Assembly (NCBI GenBank): GCA_002841625.1
Contig: PHAG01000005.1
Coordinates: 124,001 to 188,000 of the forward strand
Origin: Firmicutes bacterium HGW-Firmicutes-1
GTDB lineage: Bacteria; Bacillota; Clostridia; Lachnospirales; Vallitaleaceae
Direction: 5' to 3'
Length of the DNA: 64,000 nucleotides
Below are positions 17,111-25,954 of the stretch, in pieces (the first letter of the stretch is position 1; every line of letters begins with the position of its first letter). The notes below the pieces were generated by a model. The model did not search any database. It saw nothing but the letters and a program-made list of their open reading frames with translations, and was not told the origin of the DNA. Position numbers and translations under genes: made by a program.

Positions 17111-18985
17111 ATGTTTGACATTAATGAAGAGCTTAAAAAATTGCCCTTAAAACCAGGCGTGTATTTAATGAAGGATGAAAAGGACCATATTATCTATGTG
17201 GGGAAAGCCATTTTATTGAAAAATAGAGTGAGACAGTATTTTCGAAATTCTGCAAATCACACAGCGAAGATAAAAAATATGGTGGCTCAAATTAGATCTT
17301 TTGAGTATATTGTAACCGATTCTGAACTTGAAGCCCTTATTTTAGAATGCAATTTGATTAAGAAACATCGTCCAAAATATAATACGATGCTGAAGGATGA
17401 CAAAATGTATCCGTACATTAAAGTCACTGTAAATGAAGCATATCCAAGAGTGATTTTCACTAGGACAATGCAAAAAGATAAGGCAAAGTATTTTGGTCCT
17501 TATGCAAGTGCGTTTGCTGCAAAAGAAACGATTGAATTAATGAGAAAAATATGGAGAATCCGTTCTTGTAATAGAAAATTGCCAGAAGACATTGGTAAAG
17601 AAAGACCATGTCTTTACTATCATATTGGGCAGTGTGATGCACCTTGTCAAGGGTACATTAGCTCCCAAGATTATAAAGCCAATATCGATGAGGTAGTTGG
17701 CTTTTTAAGTGGAAAATATGAGCCAATTACTAATATGCTTGAAGAAAAAATGCTTCAAGCTTCAGAAGATTTGGACTTTGAAAAGGCAGTAGAATATAGA
17801 GACCAGCTTACAAGTGTTAAGGCCATTGCACAAAAGCAAAAAATAATTAATTCGGCAATGGAAGATCAAGACGTTATTGCATTTGCAAAAATAGAACAGG
17901 AAGCGTTGGTGCAAGTATATTTTATTAGAAATGGCAAGATGATAGGAAGAGAACATTTTCATTTGAATGATGTTGAGGACTTATCGGGGACTGAAATCAT
18001 TACTACCTTCGTAAAACAATTTTATTCTGGTACTCCATTTATTCCTAAAGAGCTTATCTTACAAGAAGAGTTGGAGGAGGCTTATATTATTTCACAGTGG
18101 CTTTCTGACAAGAGAGGCCAAAAGGTGTATATTAAAGTACCCCAAAAAGGGGAAAAAAATAAGCTGATAGAATTGGCTGCAAAAAATGCGATGTTATCAT
18201 TGCAACAATTTGGCAACAATATGAAGCAAAAGGAAGTCAAGACGAAAGGTGCCTTAATGGAGCTAGCACAGCTCCTTGATTTTGAGGATTCGCTGATTAG
18301 AGTAGAAGCCTACGATATTTCAAATACCCAGGGTTTTGAATCGGTTGGTTCAATGATTGTATTTGAAGAAGGGGTTCCGAAAAGAAGTGATTATAGAAAG
18401 TTCAAAATAAAAAGTGTAATGGGACCAGATGATTATGCAAGTTTAGAAGAAGTATTAACCCGAAGATTTACGCGAGCGTTGGAAGAGCAAAAAGAAATTC
18501 TTGAAAAAGGCTTGGAATCTGGCTATGGGAAATTTACAAGACTACCTGACTTAATCCTTATGGATGGTGGCAAGGGTCAAGTTAATATAGCTCTCAGGGT
18601 TATGGAGAAAATAGGGTTAGAAATACCGATTTGTGGTATGATTAAGGATGATCATCATAATACACGAGGACTCATTTATCATGACCAAGAAATAGTTTTA
18701 TCGAAACATTCTGAGGCTTTTAAGCTGGTTACAAGAATTCAAGATGAAGCTCATCGCTTTGCAATTGAATATCATAAAAAACTAAGAGCAAAAAACCAAG
18801 TTGCATCAATACTGAATACGATTGAAGGTATCGGCCCAACTAGAAGAAAAAATCTACTACTTCATTTTGGTTCAGTTGAAAAGATAAAGCATGCATCGGT
18901 TGAAGAATTAAACAAAGTTGATGCTATGAATAAAAAAACCGCAGAAATAGTCTATCATTTCTTTCATATAGAGCAAGAAAAATGA
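17111..18985 (+). CDS. uvrC: Excinuclease ABC subunit C
   Basis: A 624-aa dual endonuclease that cuts on both sides of a lesion during nucleotide excision repair. GIY-YIG domain at the start ([20 protein letters not shown]), a cysteine cluster ([23 protein letters not shown]), a UVR motif near 205-240 ([12 protein letters not shown]), the RNase H-like nuclease domain ([21 protein letters not shown] with catalytic Asp, then [10 protein letters not shown]) and a C-terminal helix-hairpin-helix ([20 protein letters not shown]). ATG 17111 with AGGAAG (17097-17102) is preferred to GTG 17102. Confidence 0.96.
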   Translation: MFDINEELKKLPLKPGVYLMKDEKDHIIYVGKAILLKNRVRQYFRNSANHTAKIKNMVAQIRSFEYIVTDSELEALILECNLIKKHRPKYNTMLKDDKMYPYIKVTVNEAYPRVIFTRTMQKDKAKYFGPYASAFAAKETIELMRKIWRIRSCNRKLPEDIGKERPCLYYHIGQCDAPCQGYISSQDYKANIDEVVGFLSGKYEPITNMLEEKMLQASEDLDFEKAVEYRDQLTSVKAIAQKQKIINSAMEDQDVIAFAKIEQEALVQVYFIRNGKMIGREHFHLNDVEDLSGTEIITTFVKQFYSGTPFIPKELILQEELEEAYIISQWLSDKRGQKVYIKVPQKGEKNKLIELAAKNAMLSLQQFGNNMKQKEVKTKGALMELAQLLDFEDSLIRVEAYDISNTQGFESVGSMIVFEEGVPKRSDYRKFKIKSVMGPDDYASLEEVLTRRFTRALEEQKEILEKGLESGYGKFTRLPDLILMDGGKGQVNIALRVMEKIGLEIPICGMIKDDHHNTRGLIYHDQEIVLSKHSEAFKLVTRIQDEAHRFAIEYHKKLRAKNQVASILNTIEGIGPTRRKNLLLHFGSVEKIKHASVEELNKVDAMNKKTAEIVYHFFHIEQEK

Positions 18986-19101
18986 CGGGATGAGTTTGAT
19001 AATATTGTAAATATTAGAAATCTGAGTTATACTTATAGTACAATATGTTGATCGGGAAAATCATGGGAATTTCATCAATATCTTTCGATGGGAGGTATTT
19101 T

Positions 19102-20157
19102 ATGAAAAAGAAAGTTGTTTTTTTAACAAAATGTAAGGTGGGAGATGTTATTGCGGAAGACCTTTATAATGGAGAAGGTATATTAGTTGCTCCCAGAAAT
19201 ACAGTGTTAAGTTCAAATAATATTAACAGATTGATAGAAATGGGCTTTGTAAATGCAGAAGTATTTACATCTAATGAATTGCATTCTCCAGAAGCGGAGG
19301 TGTTCACTAAGCATAGAGAGTACGTGATTAAGTATGAACACAAACTCAAAGGTGTAAAGGATATGTTAGCTGGAATTGCTACTGGAAATCCATTGAATTT
19401 ACGAGCATTGGATCAAATATCAGATGCAGTATATTCTGACTATAAGAATAAAGATAGTATATTAAAATGCCTTTTGGAGATGAAGGAAACTGATAATTAT
19501 ACATATACGCACAGTTTGAATGTATCCCTTTATGCAATGCTTGCCAGTAAATGGTTGGGCTTAGGTGACGAAAAAACAAAAGAGTTGGTGAAGTGTGGAC
19601 TGTTACATGATGTGGGTAAAATGAAAATCCCCCTAGAAATACTAAATAAAAAGCAAAAACTAGAAGATTGGGAATTTGAAGAAATAAAAAAACATTCAGT
19701 TATTGGATACAAGCTATTGGAAAATCTTTCGGATGTAGCACCTTGCATTAAGATGGTGATCCTTCATCATCATGAACGCATAGATGGTTCGGGCTATCCT
19801 TATGGATTATTGGGAGAGGAAATAGACTACTACTCAAAAGTTATCGCTGTTTGTGATGCATATGATGCGATTACTTCAACTCGTGTATATAAGCCAAGAA
19901 GAAACCCTTTTGATACCTTCAAGATTTTTGAAAATACAGGTTATGGACATTTCGACTATACGATTATGAATAATTTCCTGCAGCATATTGCAGTGTATTA
20001 TATTGGATCCCAAATAGTATTAAGCAATGGTATGCAAGGAGAAGTAGTAAGTGTATTGCCAGGTAGTATATGTAATCCAATTATTAAACTTAACGATGAA
20101 TATATCAATTTAAGTGAGAGATCAGAACTAAAGATTATTGATTTAAAGAAAAAGTAG
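19102..20157 (+). CDS. HD-GYP domain phosphodiesterase (soluble)
   Basis: A 351-aa cytoplasmic protein. The N-terminal ~65 residues form a small beta domain often preceding HD-GYP (KCKVGDVIAEDLYNGEGILVAPRNTVL, DUF3391-like). The HD-GYP domain has TYTHSLNVSLYA, GLLHDVGKMKIP, LHHHERIDGSGYPYGL and CDAYDAITSTRVYK, so c-di-GMP hydrolysis is expected. The C-terminal 60 residues form a beta-rich tail (VLSNGMQGEVVSVLPG). ATG 19102 with GGAGGT (19091-19096) is preferred to an upstream ATG at 19069 or TTG 19045. Confidence 0.9.
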   Translation: MKKKVVFLTKCKVGDVIAEDLYNGEGILVAPRNTVLSSNNINRLIEMGFVNAEVFTSNELHSPEAEVFTKHREYVIKYEHKLKGVKDMLAGIATGNPLNLRALDQISDAVYSDYKNKDSILKCLLEMKETDNYTYTHSLNVSLYAMLASKWLGLGDEKTKELVKCGLLHDVGKMKIPLEILNKKQKLEDWEFEEIKKHSVIGYKLLENLSDVAPCIKMVILHHHERIDGSGYPYGLLGEEIDYYSKVIAVCDAYDAITSTRVYKPRRNPFDTFKIFENTGYGHFDYTIMNNFLQHIAVYYIGSQIVLSNGMQGEVVSVLPGSICNPIIKLNDEYINLSERSELKIIDLKKK

Positions 20158-20235
20158 TGCCATACTAGATTTCTTATGTTAGAATGGTATTAATTTCAAA
20201 GACATTAATGATGATCAACCGTGGAGGTATTTATT

Positions 20236-21189
20236 ATGACTGCTGTACGTTTAATAGATATTATTGAAAAAATGAAGTTGACCAACTTATCACCCAATAT
20301 ATCCGTCGACAACATTAAAATTGGACAAACTGATGTAAATAGACCAGCACTTCAACTAGCTGGATTTTTTAACTATTTTGACTCTGAACGAGTCCAGATC
20401 ATAGGGAAGGTAGAACATACTTACCTACAAACTTTAGAGCATGAAAGAAAAGTAGAAGTACTAGAAAAGTTGTTTTCTAGTAAAATACCATGCTTGATAT
20501 TATCAAGAGAACTTGAACCAGTACAAGAAATTATTGATGCATCTGAAGCGCATCAAGTTCCATTGCTTCAAACCAATAAAGCGACCTCTTATTTTATGTC
20601 TGAATTAATTCGATATTTAAAGGTTGAGCTTGCTCCAAGAATATCCATTCATGGAGGTTTGGTAGATGTTTTTGGTGAAGGAATTCTCATCATGGGAGAA
20701 AGTGGAATTGGAAAAAGTGAAGCAGCATTAGAGTTAATCAAAAGAGGGCACAGACTAGTTGCGGATGATGTTGTAGAAATTGCAAAAGTATCCGATGATA
20801 CTTTACTTGGTACATCTCCTGAAATTATCCGCTATTTAATTGAGTTACGTGGTATAGGTATCATAGACTGTAAAACATTATTTGGAGTTGAATCTGTTAA
20901 GGAAAGACATTCCATTGATTTAGTAATAAAGCTTGAGGATTGGGATCCCAAAAAAGAATATGACCGTTTGGGTTTAGAACAAGAATTCACGGAAATTTTA
21001 GGAAATAAGGTAATTTGCCATACGATTCCTATCAGACCAGGTCGTAATTTATCAATTATTGTTGAATCTGCAGCGATTAATCATAGGCAGAAGGCGATGG
21101 GTTATAATGCAGCTCAAGAATTAAATGATAGAGTTATGGGAAATTTACAGAAAAAAGCATTGGAAAAAGAACAACAATTATTAGAATAA
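20236..21189 (+). CDS. hprK: HPr kinase/phosphorylase
   Basis: A 317-aa bifunctional enzyme that phosphorylates and dephosphorylates Ser46 of HPr, the switch for carbon catabolite control. The N-terminal domain covers about 1-130. The catalytic domain has HGGLVDVFGEGILIMG, the Walker A loop GESGIGKS near residue 154, LVADDVVEI, and the signature LRGIGIIDCKTLFG. ATG 20236 follows GGAGGT (20223-20228). The next gene is a ROK sugar kinase 13 bp downstream, so carbon regulation and glucose phosphorylation are probably co-transcribed. Confidence 0.96.
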   Translation: MTAVRLIDIIEKMKLTNLSPNISVDNIKIGQTDVNRPALQLAGFFNYFDSERVQIIGKVEHTYLQTLEHERKVEVLEKLFSSKIPCLILSRELEPVQEIIDASEAHQVPLLQTNKATSYFMSELIRYLKVELAPRISIHGGLVDVFGEGILIMGESGIGKSEAALELIKRGHRLVADDVVEIAKVSDDTLLGTSPEIIRYLIELRGIGIIDCKTLFGVESVKERHSIDLVIKLEDWDPKKEYDRLGLEQEFTEILGNKVICHTIPIRPGRNLSIIVESAAINHRQKAMGYNAAQELNDRVMGNLQKKALEKEQQLLE

Positions 21190-21202
21190 TTTGGAGGCTT
21201 AT

Positions 21203-22159
21203 ATGTATAGTATAGGAGTAGATTTAGGTGGAACAAATATAGCAGCTGCAATCGTTTCGAAGGATGGTAAAATAATTAAAAAAGCATCTGTCCCAACATT
21301 AAATGAAAGAAATGACGAAGCTATTGTTAAGGATATGGCACTGCTATGCTTGAAAATTGTAGAGGAAGCAAATATCTCAAAGGATGAAATACATTCTATT
21401 GGTATTGGTAGCCCTGGAATCGTAGATTCTCTTAAGGGAGAAATAGTATATGCTAACAACTTAAATTTTAAGAATTCACCTATAGCAAAAATATTTCAAA
21501 AATATTTTGATAAACCAGTATACTTAGAAAATGATGCAAATGCAGCAGCATATGGTGAATATATCAGTGGAGCAGGTTCCGTGTATAAGGACTTGGTTGC
21601 GATTACCCTTGGAACAGGAGTAGGTGGGGGCATAATCCTTGACGGAAAGATTATAGCAGGAAGCTATAATGCTGGAGCCGAGCTTGGGCATATTGTTATT
21701 TCAATAGATGGAGAATTATGTACCTGTGGAAGACATGGTTGTTGGGAAACGTATTCCTCTGCAACTGGTCTAATTAGAGAAGCAAAAAAAGCGGCTAAAA
21801 ATAACCCGCAGTCCTTATTAAACAAACTAGTAGGAAATGACCTTGTTACAATGAATGCAAAAATACCCTTTGATGCAGCACAAGCAGGGGATATAGTGGC
21901 TCAAGAAGTAATAGATCAATACATTAAATATTTAGCGGTTGGCTTAGTGAATGTTATTAATATGATACAGCCTGAGATTATTGTATTAGGTGGGGGTGTT
22001 TCCGCACAAAGAGACAATCTACTCAAACCACTAAAGGAAAGAATTGTAAGTGAAATTTATGGTGGAGCAGAAGCTCTTAAAACAGAAATAAAAGTTGCAG
22101 AATTAGGGAATGATGCTGGAATAATTGGTGCATCTATGCTTTATAAGCTACATGTATAG
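21203..22159 (+). CDS. ROK family glucokinase
   Basis: A 318-aa cytoplasmic kinase, most likely ATP-dependent glucokinase. The phosphate-binding start is SIGVDLGGTNIAAAIV, the catalytic region is LENDANAAAYGEY, and the ROK zinc motif is CTCGRHGCWE with the preceding ELGHIV. The adenine-binding stretch is IIVLGGGVSAQ. ATG 21203 follows GGAGG (21193-21197). The substrate could also be another hexose or N-acetylmannosamine, but the neighbour hprK favours glucokinase. Confidence 0.9.
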   Translation: MYSIGVDLGGTNIAAAIVSKDGKIIKKASVPTLNERNDEAIVKDMALLCLKIVEEANISKDEIHSIGIGSPGIVDSLKGEIVYANNLNFKNSPIAKIFQKYFDKPVYLENDANAAAYGEYISGAGSVYKDLVAITLGTGVGGGIILDGKIIAGSYNAGAELGHIVISIDGELCTCGRHGCWETYSSATGLIREAKKAAKNNPQSLLNKLVGNDLVTMNAKIPFDAAQAGDIVAQEVIDQYIKYLAVGLVNVINMIQPEIIVLGGGVSAQRDNLLKPLKERIVSEIYGGAEALKTEIKVAELGNDAGIIGASMLYKLHV

Positions 22160-22172
22160 AGTTATATAGATA

Positions 22173-22218
22173 GCAATAAAAAAGCGACTAGCTTTCATAG
22201 CGTAGTCGCTTTTATTGC
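22173..22218. terminator. Terminator after the glucokinase gene
   Basis: GCAATAAA...GCGACTA (22173-22190) pairs with TAGTCGC...TTTATTGC (22203-22218), with a two-base bulge; the A/T arms can serve either strand. Confidence 0.75.
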
Positions 22219-22329
22219 TTACTAGTTAAGTTTTGCATAAGCAATTGGAAAAGCGGCAGAGGGGTAACTAAGATTTTAACTCAGCGTATAAATAACAAAG
22301 TTATTTAACGCGGCGTAGCCGATTTTCTT
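22219..22329 (-). repeat. Single copy of the dispersed AAGAAAATCGG repeat
   Basis: Read on the minus strand it starts AAGAAAATCGGC and continues with CTGAGTTAAAATC, CTGCCGCTTTTC and AATTGCTTATGCAAAACTT, matching the tandem units at 14928-15315. A hairpin AAATAAC-AAA-GTTATTT (22290-22306) is inserted in it. It lies just after the 3' end of the minus-strand ferritin-like gene and next to the glucokinase terminator. Confidence 0.75.
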
Positions 22330-22354
22330 GTTATGACATTGAAATACGATTGTT

Positions 22355-22867
22355 TTACAATTTGATTTTTCTAATATCATCTTTTAAGCGGTTAATATCA
22401 TTAATCCAATCTTCGATGTCATTTTCATGCTCAATTTCATCAGACAAAATTGTTGTAGCCATTTGATAAGTAATATGATCTTTGCCATTTGTGAATTCAG
22501 CAATTTGCTGATATCTTTCAATAGCACATCTTTCGCCTCTTAGGTTTTGCTCTAAAATAGCTTCGACATAAGGGTCTGTTGGCGCTTCATAAGCACATTT
22601 AGCAAACTTTGTCCAATCTTCAGGAGTAAGTACTGGTGTACCGCCAAGTTGAAGAATTCTTCCTACAACAAGCTCAGCATGTCCAAGCTCTTGTGTTGCA
22701 TGCAATAGTAATTCAGGCTCTATTTCACTTCTCATAGGACCTTCCATTAATCTAGCACCAACCCAATATTGGTAATATGCTAACCATTCCTCAGATAAAG
22801 CTTCGTTTAGCATTTGTATTAATTCATCAACATTTAAATGTGAAATCTCTCTTCCTATTTTGCCCAT
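22355..22867 (-). CDS. Ferritin-like diiron protein (bacterioferritin/Dps-like)
   Basis: A 170-aa four-helix protein. Helix one carries LSEEWLAYYQYW, helix two HATQELGHAELV, helix three LRGERCAIERYQQIAE and helix four LSDEIEHENDIEDW, giving the E...ExxH pairs of a diiron centre. Such proteins store iron or remove peroxide and oxygen in anaerobes. ATG 22867 has AAAGAGGTA upstream. A 14-bp palindrome (22936-22949) stands upstream and may be an operator. The exact subfamily (bacterioferritin, Dps or rubrerythrin-related) cannot be fixed; no rubredoxin domain is present. Confidence 0.85.
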   Translation of the reverse strand: MGKIGREISHLNVDELIQMLNEALSEEWLAYYQYWVGARLMEGPMRSEIEPELLLHATQELGHAELVVGRILQLGGTPVLTPEDWTKFAKCAYEAPTDPYVEAILEQNLRGERCAIERYQQIAEFTNGKDHITYQMATTILSDEIEHENDIEDWINDINRLKDDIRKIKL

Positions 22868-22935
22868 TAAATACCTCTTTTCTTAGGGATTAACCCGAAC
22901 TTTTGTGAATAGTCTTTTCTGTAGTTCAATGTCTA

Positions 22936-22949
22936 ACAATTATAATTGT
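22936..22949. promoter_or_regulatory. 14-bp palindrome upstream of the ferritin-like gene
   Basis: ACAATTATAATTGT is a perfect palindrome about 70 bp before the start codon and contains TATAAT on the minus strand. It could be a Fur- or PerR-like operator, but spacing differs from the 7-1-7 boxes known for those regulators. Confidence 0.3.
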
Positions 22950-23009
22950 ATCACATGCGAATGTTCAGTGGCAATATTTGTTAATATAATTTTATCCAAA
23001 GAATAGTCC

Positions 23010-23038
23010 TTGCAAAGAGTGAGTTTTTTTTGTAAAAT
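23010..23038 (+). promoter_or_regulatory. Promoter of the nfeD-SPFH operon
   Basis: TTGCAA (23010-23015), 17 bp, TAAAAT (23033-23038). It overlaps the first in-frame start codon (TTG 23010), which supports the start at ATG 23085. Confidence 0.5.
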
Positions 23039-23084
23039 GAAGAGAAGACCTATGTTTCATTCTATATCAGAAAGGAGAATTACA

Positions 23085-23513
23085 ATGGACTATTATATTA
23101 TATGGTTAATCATAATGGTTGTCTGTCTTATAGTTGAGGCGCTCACATTGGGACTTACAACGATATGGTTTGCAGGTGGGGCCTTTGTAGCTATGATTCT
23201 TTCGTTTTTAGGAGTTCCTATTGGTATTCAGATTGCTGCATTTCTGGTTATCTCCATAGCTTGTCTGTTTTTTATTTATCCAATTGTGAAAAATAAAATC
23301 CGACCAGGCAAAGAAAAAACCAATTATGAGAAAGTAATTGATAAAATAGGTGTAGTCACCGAAACAATCGACAATATGAATGCCCATGGACAAGTAAAGG
23401 TAGATGGTCAAATCTGGAGTGCTAGAACTACAGATGGTGGTGTTGTTGAAGTAGGTAATATGGTTATGATCCAGGAAGTAATAGGTGTAAAACTAATCGT
23501 TAAAGGAATTTAA
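23085..23513 (+). CDS. NfeD-like membrane protein
   Basis: A 142-aa short NfeD-type protein. Two or three helices fill residues 1-70 (IIWLIIMVVCLIVEALTLGL, AFLVISIACLFFIY), followed by a soluble OB-fold (IGVVTETIDNMNAHGQVKVDGQIWSART, ending VIGVKLIVKG). Such proteins partner with SPFH proteins in membrane microdomain organisation, and the next gene is an SPFH protein. AAAGGAG at 23071-23077 decides the start. Confidence 0.88.
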   Translation: MDYYIIWLIIMVVCLIVEALTLGLTTIWFAGGAFVAMILSFLGVPIGIQIAAFLVISIACLFFIYPIVKNKIRPGKEKTNYEKVIDKIGVVTETIDNMNAHGQVKVDGQIWSARTTDGGVVEVGNMVMIQEVIGVKLIVKGI

Positions 23514-23543
23514 CCGAATGCGTAGGTTTTGTAACATTGACAA
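23511..23543. repeat. Copy 1 of a two-copy 32-bp intergenic element
   Basis: TAACCGAATG followed by CGTAGGTTTTGTAACATTGACA matches 50769-50800 with four differences. AACC and GGTT could pair around a nine-base loop. Copy 1 begins inside the nfeD-like stop codon region and lies before the SPFH gene. Confidence 0.65.
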
Positions 23544-23561
23544 AGTGAGAGGAGCAAAAAA

Positions 23562-24491
23562 ATGGGACCAGAGATATTTATATTATTTTTTTTAGTACTA
23601 ATATTTATTTTTATTACAATTGCTAACATTAAATTTGTACCCCAGGCACATGCATATGTAGTTGAGAGGTTTGGAGCCTTTCAGGCAACTTGGTCAGTGG
23701 GGCTACATTTCAAAATACCATTTATCGATAAAATAGCAAAAAAGGTGACACTTAAGGAACAGGTAATTGATTTTCCGCCACAGCCTGTTATTACAAAAGA
23801 TAATGTAACCATGAGAATAGATACGGTAATTTTTTATCAAATAACTGATCCAAAGGCATTTGCTTATGGTGTTGTTTATCCTTTGGCTGCAATAGAGAAC
23901 CTAACTGCGACAACACTTAGAAATATAATTGGTGATTTGGAATTAGATGAAACCCTTACCTCAAGAGAAATTATTAACACCAAAATGAGATTAATATTAG
24001 ATGAAGCAACTGACCCTTGGGGAATAAAAGTAAATCGTGTTGAGCTTAAAAACATTATTCCACCTGCAGAAATTCAGGACGCGATGGAAAGACAAATGAA
24101 AGCAGAAAGAGAACGTCGTGAATCGATTTTAAAAGCAGAAGGTGAAAAGAGATCTGCTATTCTTGTTTCAGAAGGTAGAAAGCAATCAGTAATATTAGAG
24201 GCTGAGGCTGAAAAGCATGCAGCAATATTACGTGCTGAAGCAAAAAAAGAAGCAGCAATTAGAGAAGCAGAGGGTGAGGCAGAAGCAATACTAAAGGTTC
24301 AAACAGCTGTTGCAGAAGGTATAAAGAAAATAAATGAATCTAACCCAAGCCCACAAGTCTTAACGATAAAAAGTCTTGAAGCCTTTGTAAAGGCAGCAGA
24401 TGGTAAAGCAACAAAGATAATAATTCCCTCAGATATTCAAGGAATTGCAGGATTGGTTAAATCTATAGCAGAAATAGCAAAGGAAGACTAA
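23562..24491 (+). CDS. SPFH/band 7 membrane protein (paraslipin/QmcA type)
   Basis: A 309-aa protein with one N-terminal helix (residues 4-24), an SPFH domain (ERFGAFQATWSVGLHFKIPFIDKI, VIFYQITDPKAFAYGV) and a long alanine/glutamate-rich helix from about 165 to 245 (repeated AILxAEGExxxA units) typical of oligomerising stomatin-like proteins. Residues 290-309 (IIPSDIQGIAGLVKSIAEI) fit the paraslipin end. GAGAGGAGC precedes ATG. Together with the NfeD-like protein it probably forms membrane microdomains involved in protein quality control. Confidence 0.92.
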   Translation: MGPEIFILFFLVLIFIFITIANIKFVPQAHAYVVERFGAFQATWSVGLHFKIPFIDKIAKKVTLKEQVIDFPPQPVITKDNVTMRIDTVIFYQITDPKAFAYGVVYPLAAIENLTATTLRNIIGDLELDETLTSREIINTKMRLILDEATDPWGIKVNRVELKNIIPPAEIQDAMERQMKAERERRESILKAEGEKRSAILVSEGRKQSVILEAEAEKHAAILRAEAKKEAAIREAEGEAEAILKVQTAVAEGIKKINESNPSPQVLTIKSLEAFVKAADGKATKIIIPSDIQGIAGLVKSIAEIAKED

Positions 24492-24730
24492 AACAAGTGA
24501 TTAAGGTCAACAAAGGTTATTCGCCTTGAAGTTGGCCTTAAGTATTTAAATATTCTGATGATCCTATTTTTTCGAAGAAAGTATGGCCCGGCGTATTGAT
24601 ACCATAGGGGAAGTTGGTATAGAAGGGTATTAAAATGAAAATACTAGGTCTAAGAATCTGTTGGATGCTTTAAAATACATACTTGATAACAACTTGATTA
24701 CTTGAAATTAATAGTTCAATACTTCTTGTT
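24492..24730. other. Intergenic, one hairpin, otherwise no gene
   Basis: TTAAGGTCAAC (24501-24511) pairs with GTTGGCCTTAA (24531-24541) with one wobble, a possible terminator lacking a T tract. The remainder is AT-rich without credible ORF or promoter. Confidence 0.45.
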
Positions 24731-24809
24731 GACGAGGAAAGTTCTGCATAAAGATTAGAAGAGCGGCAGATGAGTATCGAAATATGAATCGACTCAAACC
24801 AATTTTCTC
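24731..24809 (-). repeat. Single copy of the dispersed repeat abutting a ribosome site
   Basis: On the minus strand it starts AGAAAATTGGTTTGAG and goes on with TCATCTGCCGCTCTTC and TTTATGCAGAACTTTCCT, clearly related to the array at 14928-15315. Its end directly touches the ribosome site AGGAG of the glycosyltransferase gene, so it is part of that gene's leader in antisense orientation. Confidence 0.7.
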
Positions 24810-24820
24810 AGGAGACTACT

Positions 24821-25954
24821 ATGAAAAGTAAAGTCATAATATTTACTGCATCCACTGGGCATGGCCATAATCAAGTTGCATTAGCAATGAAAAATGAGCT
24901 TGTTGCCCAAGGATGTGAGGTGTCCATATATGAGCCATTTAAGGAAGTAAGCAAATCTTTAGATATTTTATTATCTGATGGTTATAGAGTACTTGCCACT
25001 AAAATGCCTAAATTTTATGGAAGAATATACAAGATGAGTAACCAACAATTTCTAGGAAAACCTGTTGAGATATTCTCAGTAAAAGTAATTGAAGACAAGT
25101 TGGAAGAAATTGTTGATCATGTTCAACCGGATTTGATCATTAGCACTCACCCTTTAATTGTTAAGGCAATGTGTAGTTTGAAACGAAAATCAAAATATCT
25201 TGGCCCTTTTGTTTCTGTTATTACAGACTATATGCCACATAAATGTTATATTAGCCCAATAGTAGATGCTTATATAGTAGGAAGTCAATATACCAAGCTT
25301 AAGGTTATTGAAAAAGGAATTTCTGAAAACAGGGTATTTGTTTATGGAATACCTATTCATAGATCATTTAGGGAATGTGATAATAAGATGGAAAAATCTA
25401 ATCAATTCACAGTGCTTCTAATGGGTGGGAGTATGGGCTTAAGTGGAATCAAAAAAGTTTTCAAAGAACTATTAAATATTCATGCACCTATTAAAATCAT
25501 TGTTGTATGTGGCAATAATATGACATTAAAAAAATATTTAGAAGAAAGATATTTGTCACAGGTATCAAATAAGGATATAACAATACTAGGTTTTACAAAT
25601 GAAATATCTCAATACATGGAAGTATCTGATGTTATTGTCACAAAGCCAGGTGGTTTAACGGTTACAGAAGCTTTTGCTAAAAACATTCCAATTATTATTC
25701 CTTTTTATATTCCCGGTCAAGAAGAAGAAAACGCAGAAATGCTAATTGATATGGGTGTTGCAGTTAAAGTGGGAGGTCCTAAAGAGTTAGGTACTTTAAT
25801 TGAATCTTTCATTCAAGAGCCAAATCTTTTGAATCATTTAAAAAGAAATATGTACAAAGTTTCTATTGATCACTCCTTGGATGATGCAATTAATTTATGT
25901 ATAAAATTTATAGAAAGTCAAAATGACGATATAGGGATAAAATATGCAAAATAA
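24821..25954 (+). CDS. Glycosyltransferase of the GT28 MGDG synthase/UgtP type (first of two)
   Basis: A 377-aa membrane-associated glycolipid-forming enzyme is likely. Residues 6-17 (TASTGHGHNQVA) and the N-terminal segment EVSIYEPFKEVSK-like suit the MGDG synthase N-domain; the nucleotide-sugar domain has LLMGGSMGLSGIKKV, VVCGNN, GFTNEISQYMEVSDVIVTKPGGLTVTEAFAKNIPIII and PGQEEENA. Expected reaction is sugar transfer from a UDP-sugar to diacylglycerol. It overlaps the next, paralogous gene by 11 bp. Confidence 0.85.
   Translation: MKSKVIIFTASTGHGHNQVALAMKNELVAQGCEVSIYEPFKEVSKSLDILLSDGYRVLATKMPKFYGRIYKMSNQQFLGKPVEIFSVKVIEDKLEEIVDHVQPDLIISTHPLIVKAMCSLKRKSKYLGPFVSVITDYMPHKCYISPIVDAYIVGSQYTKLKVIEKGISENRVFVYGIPIHRSFRECDNKMEKSNQFTVLLMGGSMGLSGIKKVFKELLNIHAPIKIIVVCGNNMTLKKYLEERYLSQVSNKDITILGFTNEISQYMEVSDVIVTKPGGLTVTEAFAKNIPIIIPFYIPGQEEENAEMLIDMGVAVKVGGPKELGTLIESFIQEPNLLNHLKRNMYKVSIDHSLDDAINLCIKFIESQNDDIGIKYAK

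Noticed and set aside
22936-22949. PerR or Fur box before the ferritin-like gene
   Set aside because: Even-length palindrome without the 7-1-7 layout; kept only as a low-confidence palindrome.
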